In this document: positions 42,502 through 51,200 of the stretch, piece by piece | How the letters are laid out: each line of letters opens with the position of its first letter | How positions within the stretch are numbered: position 1 is the stretch's first letter | Translations under genes and position numbers: made by a program | Origin: an uncultured delta proteobacterium | Lineage (GTDB): Bacteria; Myxococcota; Myxococcia; Myxococcales; 40CM-4-68-19 | Direction of reading: 5' to 3' | Length of the DNA: 64,000 nt | NCBI GenBank assembly: GCA_903911145.1 | Contig: CAIWCD010000035.1 | Span: forward strand, 62,001-126,000 | Notes under the pieces: generated by a model | What the model was told of the DNA's origin: nothing | The model's database searches: none | The model's input: only the letters and a program-made list of their open reading frames with translations

Positions 42502-44277
42502 CTACGTCGCGGCCGGCGCGCTCGTGCGCGGCGCGAGTTGCCCGGAGGCGCTCCAGAAGCGGGGCGGCAATAGCGCGAGCCCAATGAACAACAGCTGCGT
42601 CGAGCCGAACGCGACCAGCGCCCAGAAGGCCTTGTCCATGAAGCCGTACGAGTGCAGGCCGACGCCGAGCATGTTCACGCCGAACCACGAGAGCGACGTG
42701 ATGATGTTGCCGAAGATCGCCATCGCCATCAGGCCGCGGGCGCGTGCGTAGCCGCCCCAGCGGGCGTGCAGAATGATCGCGTTCCAGAGGACGATGAGGA
42801 GCGCGCCGTTCTCTTTCGGATCCCAGCCCCAGAAGCGGCCCCACGACTGATCGGCCCAGATGCCGCCGAGCACGGTGCCGACGAAGCTGAAGAGCATCGC
42901 GAAGCAGACCGTGCCGTAGCACATCCCGAGCAGCGCCTTGTCGGTGGCGGGATCGGGGGTCTTCTCGACGTGGCGGCGGATTGCCCAGCCGATCGCGATG
43001 GCGCCCGCGAGGAACGTCCCGCTGTAGCCGATCGTGATGCTGACGACGTGCGTCGCGAGCCAGAAGTTCGAGTCGAGGACCGCGCGCATCATCTCCATCG
43101 TGTCGCCATCGCTCGCGAGGTGGTGCGCGATGATCAGCGAGGCGAAGCCCGCCGCCGCCGCGACGGCAGTGCCGAAACCCTTGCGGTAGAGGCGCTCCAT
43201 GATCGCGCCGAGCACCACTGCGGCCCAGCCGACGAAGATGGCCGACGAGTAGAGGTTTGTCACCGGGGGGCGGCCTTGCAGGATCACGCGCGAGACGAGG
43301 CCCGCGGTGTGCACGAAGAGCGCGACGAGCAGCACGGCGTAGGCGCTCTGCGCGAGAATCTTCGGCTGGTAGACCCAGGAGACGAAGAGGATGAGCAGGG
43401 CGATCACGTAGAGGACCATGCCCGCATAGAACGGCTCGGCGAGATTGAACGTCTCTTCGCGTGCGGCGGCGGCGAGTTCGGCGGGGCGCGCGGTTGCGAG
43501 CAGGGCATCGGTCGCAGAGTTGAACGCGGTCGGATCCTGCGCGGACCAGGCGGCGCTCGCCTGCGCGAGGATGGTCAGGCCGCGATCGACCGGCGCCCCG
43601 GCATGGGCATCGCGCAGAGCCTCGCCGACGTTGCGCCAATCGCTCAAAGCCGCGCCAGGCAAGGCCCGGAAGAGTCCCAGCTGCATCATCTCGGTGTGAC
43701 GCTTCTCCGCATTTGCGTCATTGCGCGCCGCGATCTCATCGGCGAGCGGGCCGAACTCGGGCAGCTGCATCGAGTGCTGGAGACGATAGTAGAGATAGAC
43801 GCGGTCGTAGAGATTGACGATTGCCGACTGGAAGCGCGTGCGCTGCTTGGCGTCGATCGGGTGCGCGAGATCGGCCTGCTTCTCGACCTCCTCGAGGTGC
43901 GGCTGAAGCGTCGCAAACGAGAAGTAGCGCTCGGCGCTCTGCTTGATGCCGAGCAGGCCGAGCACGTCGGGATCGTTGATGACGAAGACCGGCTCCTCGT
44001 TGGCGATGCGCGGATTGAACATCACGTCGAGCAGCCACTCGTCCGCGCTCACGGTGCGGTCGTGATCGCGGAACGTCTGCTGGCTGCGGATGACGAGCAG
44101 CGAGTTGCGCGCGATCGAGTCGAGGGGCTTCACGCGGCCGCCCTCGAGCACAGGCAGCTGCATGAACTTCTCGACTTCAAAGCTGCGGACCTTACCGCTC
44201 GTCATCAGGCCGCTTGCGCCGCCGATGAGCGCGACCAGCGCGACGAGCCAGGGGATGAGTGCCTTGGTGTTCTTCAT
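42502..44277 (-). CDS. ccsA: System II cytochrome c maturation protein CcsA/ResC
   Basis: A 591-residue membrane protein. The C-terminal 300 residues are a CcsA domain with the tryptophan-rich heme-handling motif WGRFWGWDPKENGALL and flanking histidines (AHHLASDGD, THVVSI, ILHARWGGY). The N-terminal extension of about 250 residues begins with one helix and carries PVLEGGRVKPLDSIAR, a segment also seen in the large or fused CcsBA proteins of Bacteroidetes and epsilonproteobacteria. With ResB it exports heme and attaches it to CXXCH cysteines in the periplasm. The start overlaps the resB stop (ATGA). The neighbourhood explains the need, with roughly 94 heme sites encoded within 27 kb. Confidence 0.92.
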   Translation of the reverse strand: MKNTKALIPWLVALVALIGGASGLMTSGKVRSFEVEKFMQLPVLEGGRVKPLDSIARNSLLVIRSQQTFRDHDRTVSADEWLLDVMFNPRIANEEPVFVINDPDVLGLLGIKQSAERYFSFATLQPHLEEVEKQADLAHPIDAKQRTRFQSAIVNLYDRVYLYYRLQHSMQLPEFGPLADEIAARNDANAEKRHTEMMQLGLFRALPGAALSDWRNVGEALRDAHAGAPVDRGLTILAQASAAWSAQDPTAFNSATDALLATARPAELAAAAREETFNLAEPFYAGMVLYVIALLILFVSWVYQPKILAQSAYAVLLVALFVHTAGLVSRVILQGRPPVTNLYSSAIFVGWAAVVLGAIMERLYRKGFGTAVAAAAGFASLIIAHHLASDGDTMEMMRAVLDSNFWLATHVVSITIGYSGTFLAGAIAIGWAIRRHVEKTPDPATDKALLGMCYGTVCFAMLFSFVGTVLGGIWADQSWGRFWGWDPKENGALLIVLWNAIILHARWGGYARARGLMAMAIFGNIITSLSWFGVNMLGVGLHSYGFMDKAFWALVAFGSTQLLFIGLALLPPRFWSASGQLAPRTSAPAAT

Positions 44278-45458
44278 GTCGTTGCCTTCGCTGCTTCCTG
44301 CGTGAGCCGCTGGCGCGAGCGCTGCCCGCGCTGCAGAGAGAGTGTGAAGTGGATGAGCAGGCCGAGCGTGACGAGCGCGCACGAAATGTACGGCAGCGTC
44401 CAGCCTGGATTCTTCACCACCTGGAGGATCGAGAGGGTGTCGTTCTTGCCAAAGCTCGCTTGATAGAACGTGCGGCCGGCGTAGCGCAGCGGCTGGTTCA
44501 TGAAGATCAGCACGTCGCGCTCCTCTCCGCGGCCCTTGTCGACGAGATGCACGAGGCTCGAAAAGTTCTTCGGGATGTCGGTGCCCGCGTAGACGTCGTG
44601 GCTGAACTTCTTGAGCGTGAGCGAGTAGGGCAGGTACTCCCGCCGAGGGCGCAGCGCGATCTGATACGTGTGCCCCTCGTGGATGAACGATTGCGGTGCA
44701 CCCAGTCCCGCCGACGCGAGCCACGTCCCGTAGCTCTTGCTGCCCGCGAGGAACTCGACGACCGCGGTCGGGTTGTCGCGCGAATCCTCTGAGGTGACCG
44801 GCGGCGCTTCGCGCACGTCGATCTCGGTGCCGATCCCTTGCGTCGCCATTGCCGGCGGATCGTTCGGATTGCGGCGGCGCATCTCGGCGTTGCGGTACCA
44901 GGCGTGGACGCGCACCGCGATCGGCGTGCCGTCGAGCGGAATCGAGGCCCCCGCGCGCAGCAGGCTGTCGGGGATGCTGTAGATGTCATCGACGTTCGCG
45001 TCGCTCGGGTCGGTGATCGAGAGCTCGTAGTTGTTCGTCCACTCGACGAAGTCGCGCGTCTGCCCCTCCTCGATGGGCATGCGCGAATCGACCTGCAGCG
45101 CGGCCGAGACGAACTCCGCGGCGACAAGCAGGATGAGCCCGGCGTGCACGAGCCAGAGGCCGGCCTTGTTGAGCGTGAAGGCGAGGCGGCGAATCTGCGC
45201 GGCGATCAGGTTGACCGCGAGCACCATGCCGACGAGTGCGCCGCCGGGGAAGATCGGCAGGCTCGTGCGCCATCCTTCGGGCTTCCACCAGACGAGAAAG
45301 CTGCGCATGAACATGCTGACGGCGCCGTTGGTGCCCAGCGAGACCTGCGCGAGCGTGCAGGCGACCACGAGCACCATCAGCAGCGAAAGGCAGACGATCG
45401 CGAGCTTCAGCGAGCAGAGCACGTCAAGAATGACAGAGGGCTTGCGTTGGGCGGCCAT
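44274..45458 (-). CDS. resB: System II cytochrome c maturation protein ResB/Ccs1
   Basis: A 394-residue ResB. Three N-terminal transmembrane helices (LAIVCLSLLMVLVVACTLAQ, GALVGMVLAVNLIAA, AGLWLVHAGLILLVAAEF), a large periplasmic domain and a last helix (LPYISCALVTLGLLIHFTL) follow the family layout. SLKLAIVCLSLL at the start is the ResB signature region. The ATG at 45458 shares its A with the stop of the upstream lipoprotein gene (TGATG); a GTG three bases earlier is the alternative. It works with CcsA to hold apocytochrome for heme ligation. Confidence 0.92.
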   Translation of the reverse strand: MAAQRKPSVILDVLCSLKLAIVCLSLLMVLVVACTLAQVSLGTNGAVSMFMRSFLVWWKPEGWRTSLPIFPGGALVGMVLAVNLIAAQIRRLAFTLNKAGLWLVHAGLILLVAAEFVSAALQVDSRMPIEEGQTRDFVEWTNNYELSITDPSDANVDDIYSIPDSLLRAGASIPLDGTPIAVRVHAWYRNAEMRRRNPNDPPAMATQGIGTEIDVREAPPVTSEDSRDNPTAVVEFLAGSKSYGTWLASAGLGAPQSFIHEGHTYQIALRPRREYLPYSLTLKKFSHDVYAGTDIPKNFSSLVHLVDKGRGEERDVLIFMNQPLRYAGRTFYQASFGKNDTLSILQVVKNPGWTLPYISCALVTLGLLIHFTLSLQRGQRSRQRLTQEAAKATT

Positions 45459-46123
45459 CACTTCTCCCCGGCGGAAGGCTTGCCGAAGTGCAGCGAGCTC
45501 AGGAGGCGGAAGTACTCGGCCTGCTTCGCGGCGACTTCATCGGCGCCGCCGGTCATCTTGAGGAACCAGGTGTAGCCGCTCTCCGTCGTGAGAATCGCGG
45601 CGAGCATGCGCGAGCGCTCCTTGCCTTCGGTGACGAGGTCGAAGAGCGCGACCGGGCCTGCGTCGGTCTGCATCGGCTTGCGCAGAGCGGCGAGTTGCGT
45701 CTCGTCGATGGGCGCGAGGCCCAGTTGCCCTCTCCAGCGATTGACGTTCGCGAGGTCGCCGCCAGCTGTTCCTGGCAGCACCACCACCGAGACTTCGACC
45801 TTGCCCGCCCCTGCCGGCTTGAGCGTGGCGAAGCGCATCCCCGACTCCATCTTCGCGGTCCATCCGGAGGGCAGTGTCCAGAGCAGCGGAGGGAAGTCCG
45901 TCGTGGGCGCGACCTGGCCCGCAGGCATCGCGCCCCCTGGCATCCCAGCGGGAGGCATCGCGCCGGGCGGCATGCCGGACCCGCCCATCATCATCGGAGG
46001 CATGGCTGGCGGGGCGTCGGCGCTCTTGGGAACACGCACGTGGGTGACGGTGTCGCGCTCGCACGCGGCCGCAGAAAGTGCCATCGCGGCGCAAATCAGG
46101 AGCAGCGGCCTTCGTTCGTTCAT
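45458..46123 (-). CDS. Lipoprotein of unknown function upstream of resB-ccsA
   Basis: A 221-residue lipoprotein (ALSAAACERD). A Met/Pro/Gly-rich linker (residues about 40-68, with PPMMMGGSGMPPGAMPPAG) precedes a compact domain from about residue 80, TDFPPLLWTLPSGWTAKM through LSSLHFGKP. I recognise no family with certainty. The start is ATG at 46123, with GGAGG eight bases upstream. Its stop overlaps the resB start, so a role in cytochrome c maturation, such as holding or reducing apocytochromes or binding copper or heme through the Met-rich linker, is suggested by context only. Confidence 0.7.
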   Translation of the reverse strand: MNERRPLLLICAAMALSAAACERDTVTHVRVPKSADAPPAMPPMMMGGSGMPPGAMPPAGMPGGAMPAGQVAPTTDFPPLLWTLPSGWTAKMESGMRFATLKPAGAGKVEVSVVVLPGTAGGDLANVNRWRGQLGLAPIDETQLAALRKPMQTDAGPVALFDLVTEGKERSRMLAAILTTESGYTWFLKMTGGADEVAAKQAEYFRLLSSLHFGKPSAGEK

Positions 46124-46357
46124 TGCAGATGCCTCCGCGAGCGACGAGAGCAAGAGGCGGACCACAGGGGTCCACGCTGCCGTCGATCCATCGCCGCGTT
46201 TGTCTAGCGCTGCTTCAGCCAATTGCGACCCATTCGCGCAAAAATAGCGCACCTCTAGAACGTCGGTGCACGTTCTGCGCGCGATTACGCGGCTCGTCAA
46301 ACGCGGCACAGGAGATGCACCCTCGCGACGAGCAGATTCCCGAATGCGAGGCTCCCC

Positions 46358-47842
46358 ATGCTGCGTCGCCTGATGTCCTTCCTTCCTCGGCTCTGGGCCA
46401 ACTGGATCACGCTGCTCGGCAGCGTCGTCACCACGCTCTCGGCATTCGCGATCATCATCTTTGCCGTCCTCGCCAGCTTCTCGACGAGGAGCAATCCGTA
46501 CAGCGGCATCTTCGCCATCGTCTTCCTGATGCTCTTCATTGTCGGCCTGCTGATCATTCCGGTCGGCTTTGTCGTCGAGCGGATCCAGCAGAAGCGCGCC
46601 ACGGCCAGCGGAGTGGTGCACGAGCGCGACGTCATCATCAAGGCCTTCATGGCCGCGGTGAGCAACCAGCGCGCGCGTCGCCTGATGCTCTTCGTCGGCG
46701 CACTCACTGCGGTGAACGTGATCCTCATCTCAGTCGGAGGCGTTCGCGCGATCAGCTACATGGACACGCCGGAGTTTTGCGGCGCCGCCTGCCACACTCC
46801 GATGGAGCCGGAGTGGACCGCCTATCACCGCTCGCCGCACCAGAAGGTCCAGTGCGTCGATTGCCACATCGGCCCGGGGGCCGGTGCGCTGGTCGAGGCG
46901 AAGCTCAATGGTATGCACCAGCTCTTCGGCGTCATCTTCAACAACTATCACCGGCCTGTGCCCGCGCCCGTCGCGCATATGCGCGCCAATACCGAGACCT
47001 GCGAAGGCTGCCACGCGCGCGAGCGATTTCTTGGAGATAGCGCGCGATTGTTCCCCCATTACAAGCCGACCAAGGAGAATACTCCCGCGTTCAACGTGAT
47101 GATCAACCATATCGGCGGCCTCGATACGCGCACCGGGAAGTTCACGGGTATCCATTCGCACCTCGCGCCCAATCACACCGTGACGTACGAATATCTCGAC
47201 GAGAAGCGCACGCAGATCGGCAAGATCACCGTGATGGAAGACGGCAAGGTCAAGACTGAATATGTGCTGCCGGGAGAAGAAGGAAAGGCCAAGCCGCTCG
47301 GAACGCGCTCGATGGAGTGCACCGATTGCCACAACCGGCCGACGCATAAGTTCGACGGCACCGCGCGCCAGGCGGTCGATAAGGCGATGTGGAACGGCGA
47401 GCTCGATTCCAAGCAGCCTTATCTCGCGAAGGTGGCCACCGAGGTGCTCGAGAAGGCGAATATCCCGCGCGAGCAGGCCGATAGCTTCTTCCGGACCGAA
47501 GTATTGGCCGCATATGGCGCGCTCGATGCCAAGCCGGTCGAGGCCGATATGAATCTGGCGATCGCTGCCATTACCAAAATCTATGCGCGCAACGTCTTCC
47601 CGAAGATGAACGTGACCTGGAACACCTATCCCGATCGGATCGGCCATTACACCGAGAAGGATGACGAGCTGGTCGGCTGCCTGCGCTGCCACGATGGAAA
47701 GCATGAGGCGACGCTGGCGAATGGGAAGACCAAGAAGATGGACAAGTCCTGCGACCTCTGCCACGCGACGGTCGAGAGCGGCGTCGCCCCGGAGAAGTTC
47801 GAGGACCCGGTCAAGCAGATGGTTGGTATCCCGCTCGATTAG
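46358..47842 (+). CDS. ImcH-like NapC/NirT-family inner-membrane multiheme cytochrome
   Basis: A 494-residue protein. Three N-terminal transmembrane helices lie at about 14-40, 48-72 and 108-130. A periplasmic domain follows with one NapC-type CX3CH site (FCGAACHTPMEPEW) and five CXXCH sites (CVDCH, CEGCH, CTDCH, CLRCH, CDLCH). NapC/NirT proteins oxidise menaquinol. ImcH of Geobacter sulfurreducens, a related inner-membrane cytochrome reported with seven hemes, is needed for electron transfer to high-potential acceptors. I count six motifs here. It gives the cell a second quinol-oxidising exit beside the Rieske/b operon. It is divergent from the resB lipoprotein, with a 234-base gap. Confidence 0.85.
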   Translation: MLRRLMSFLPRLWANWITLLGSVVTTLSAFAIIIFAVLASFSTRSNPYSGIFAIVFLMLFIVGLLIIPVGFVVERIQQKRATASGVVHERDVIIKAFMAAVSNQRARRLMLFVGALTAVNVILISVGGVRAISYMDTPEFCGAACHTPMEPEWTAYHRSPHQKVQCVDCHIGPGAGALVEAKLNGMHQLFGVIFNNYHRPVPAPVAHMRANTETCEGCHARERFLGDSARLFPHYKPTKENTPAFNVMINHIGGLDTRTGKFTGIHSHLAPNHTVTYEYLDEKRTQIGKITVMEDGKVKTEYVLPGEEGKAKPLGTRSMECTDCHNRPTHKFDGTARQAVDKAMWNGELDSKQPYLAKVATEVLEKANIPREQADSFFRTEVLAAYGALDAKPVEADMNLAIAAITKIYARNVFPKMNVTWNTYPDRIGHYTEKDDELVGCLRCHDGKHEATLANGKTKKMDKSCDLCHATVESGVAPEKFEDPVKQMVGIPLD

Positions 47843-48212
47843 TTTCGCGAGATTGGACATAGCGACGATCAAGCACGGGGAGGCCTGCGTCGCGGCCTCC
47901 CCGCGGTGCATTGTGCGAACTCGTGCCCGCTGAGGCCGCTTAACGCGCACTTCCTGTTCGGCCGAAACACAGACGGACGCGACGTCGAAGGGCATCGACG
48001 AGCGGACTCTTCGCCGCGGCAGGACTTGCCCATTCGACGCGTCCGCTTGCGGCGGAGCGCGGTTTGCCGTACGGTCCGGTGCGCGGTTCGCCACGCTTGC
48101 TGGGGGCGCTTTCGGTCGGACCGTGGTTTCTTCTTGTCCACGGGCGAAGTCCGTGTCGGCACGATCCCCCACTCGTGGCCTGGTGCTTCACAAAGCAGAC
48201 CAAGGAACAACG
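47843..48212. other. Intergenic region between the ImcH-like and giant surface protein genes
   Basis: A 370-base stretch with no supported gene. An arginine-rich open frame on the minus strand has no family features and is rejected. It holds a strong hairpin at 47876-47903 and, further on, only GC-rich sequence without a clear promoter. AAGGA at 48202-48206 is the ribosome-binding site of the next gene. Confidence 0.5.
47876..47903 (+). terminator. Perfect 10-bp hairpin after the ImcH-like gene
   Basis: CGGGGAGGCC (47876-47885) pairs perfectly with GGCCTCCCCG (47894-47903) around an eight-base loop, 34 bases after the stop. It lacks a U-tract, so it is either a Rho-assisted terminator or an RNA-stabilising hairpin. 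Confidence 0.5.
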
Positions 48213-51200
48213 ATGCCATACATCCGCTGGTTGACGATCGCGTCCGTACTCCTCGTCCTTTTGACGCCGGCAGTGCTGCACGCGCAATCGGCAACCATCA
48301 ATCGCGTGGAGATCAGCTCGGCGGGGACATCGCCGACCGACTATTGCTCGCTGACCGATCCGAGCAATCCCGTCTGCAATCCCACTGCGATACCCGCCAA
48401 CCTTGACGCAGGGATTCCACTCGGCAGCCCTCTTTATCTGAACGTCTATTACAGCGTCAGCGGTCTGCAGGCGGGCCAGACGTTCGCGGTCCGATATCAA
48501 CTCCCTGAATATTCCCCCACCGGCTCGCAGACTCCGCTGGCCAACTACGATGCGTTTGGCTGGCCGGAATCGCCGAAATACGGGAATGCGATCTCGTTTC
48601 AAGCCCCCGATGCTGGCAGCGGGACGCTATCGGGAAGCACGCCGTTCGGATTCATTCCGACGACAGTTTCCGCAGTGTCCGGAATCCCAACGACGGTTGC
48701 AATGGTCCAGGGAATTCTTCCTCCGATATCGTGCCAGGCCAATGAGCCTTATGTCGTGCGCATCCCGATTGAGATCGATCAATGCACCGCGAAGACCGGT
48801 GGAAACTGCACCGCATGGTCTCCCGTTCCTGCGACAGCCCAGAGCTTCGATCACCTCGATGTGCTGATGACCAACAATAGCCCCGGCGGCATTACTACGG
48901 CCGTCTATAGCTCGACGATCGTCGCCGATCCGAATGATGCGGGCTATGACGTCACCTATCTCGTCTCCACCCAATCCCAACCGACGGCGTTCGGGTCGGC
49001 CTTTATCCCCGGCGATGTGACGACGACCATCTCCGCAACCTATCTGCCGCAGCTTGCAGATGGAGGGCTCAGCGATTCGGGAGTCGCGGCGACGGTGGTC
49101 AGCGCGGGCTTTAGTTGGGACTCCGGCGTGCAGATTCCGGGTTCGGTTCAATTCGGCCCGATCGCGACCACGACGACGACGGTGGTGGACGGCCATCCCT
49201 GGAACCAATCGCCTGCGGTGCGCGCCACGCTGACGAATACACAGGCTGATGGCGGCTCGATTCCCTACTATTCATTGACGCCGACAACCGCCACCTTCGA
49301 GGTCCATCACCTTCAATGGCCGCCGGTCACCGATAATGCTGAAGAGACGACGATTACATTCCATGTGCCGGCGAATACGGGGACGCTGACGGCCAAGGCG
49401 ACGACAGCAGTTCTTAATCTCGAGGGGACGTGCGCTGCGCCCACCCTGAATCCCGTTACGCCTCCGACAACAACCGTCGATCTGCGCTCATCGCCGCTCT
49501 ATACGAACATTTCGCACACCGTCTGGCCCGGCGGGTGGACCCACCTCTATGACGACGCTGGGACTCCGAATCCCGACGGCGGATATCCGAGCTCGCTTGG
49601 ATTTACTGCTGCCCAGGTTCCCGAGTGGGTTGGCGTCACAGTTGAATCGTTGAACGGAGGCTTGATGCTCAATCCATCGTTCATCGTTGCGCTTCCTGCC
49701 CAGATGGAGCTCAACGCCGCGCCGGGCGTCATCGGAACGAACGGCTCGGCGTGGGTCATGACGGTATTCCCTTCGACGACTGTCTATAATGCGCCGGATG
49801 GAACGCAGCAGTTGCAATGCTGCGATGGGAATGGAACGTGCGGCGCGAGTGCGGTCGGTACGCCGCTCGCGCTGCCGGCCAGCACACTCCCCGCCGGTCA
49901 GCATGACCAGTGCTTCAAGCTCAGCTATGCCGGGAGCTGGGCGACTTCAATCAACTACTATTTTACCGTCCGGCTCACATCGGCCACGGTCGCCGCGACG
50001 ACGCTGGCCTCTCCCTACTACAGCGGCACGAGCCTGCTGCAGATGAAGACCGACAATCTTGCGACCGCCTACAACGCGGTGTTGCCCGCAAACTATCTCG
50101 CAGACGGGATTACCAAGATCACGTCCGATACCATGGCATTCGAGAATCGGGAGGGATTGCTCCCTGCCTGCGCGGTAGCCAGCTCCTTCGATCATGTCCA
50201 CTACATCGGGACCAATGTCGTTCAGACCGCCGATGGAAGATCTTCGACGCCGTTCGCCATCGATCTGGCCGCGAGCCTGCCCACCACCGAGGGCCGTCCC
50301 TATGACGACCTCTATATCACCAGCTATACCAATCCTTCGCTGCAGCTCACGCTCCCGCCGCAGCTGCTCGCGACGCCGGATGGCGGGCCGACGCTGATTG
50401 GATACGATTCGACCGGCGCGCAGATTAATCAGCCGTGCTCGCTGCAGCCGAACGATGGCGGCACGCTCGGCCAGAGCTATCTCTGCACCATTCCCGGCAA
50501 TCACACGTTTCTGGTTCCGCCCGCCTTTGATGCCGGACCGTCTCCTCTCGCGCTGGAGTTCTCCGCGAGCGCGGTCGCGGGCGCCAGCGGACAGGTGCTG
50601 CCAATCGCCCTGCAGGGATCAGTTGTCGCGCAAGGCGCGCTCCCGGCCGTCTACTATCTCAGCATCAATCAGCTCTCGCCGACGCCCAACGCCTATACCA
50701 ACCCGAGTCTCTGCTCCGTCCAGACCAACGGCGTCCCTCAATACCTCCTCGAGGGTTACTCCTCGGTTGACGCCGGCGTCTATCTGGCATCAGGCACTCC
50801 ATATAGCTACGATATCTACTATGGCGCCGGCTCGGGCGCGACGATTGGCACCGAGGGAACCACCATCGTCGATATGTTCGGCGAGAGTCCGAACGGTGCG
50901 GCCTTCAGTGGCGTGCAGGGCGGCTGCCTCGATGCAGGAATGATTCTCTCCAACGTCGTCTTCCGCTCATTGCAAGCCGACGGCGGGCAGACGATGGGGG
51001 ATATCTACTTCTCGCTCGATGGAGGCAGCGCATTAATCAGCGCAGCGGACGGCGGTCCGTGGGTTCCCGCGGCGCAGGTGATTGCAGCCAACCAGCTCGC
51101 GCAAGTGAAGGGGGTCGAAGTCATCGTCCGCTCGGCGACGACGGGCGTCTCAGGCGAGTTCAGTCCGCTCGACCCCCCTTTCGATGTGCAGCTGCAGCTA

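Noticed and set aside
47869-48294. A 141-residue Arg-rich minus-strand frame between the ImcH-like and giant protein genes
   Set aside because: It has no ribosome-binding site or domain, and it overlaps the start of a well-supported gene and a strong hairpin.
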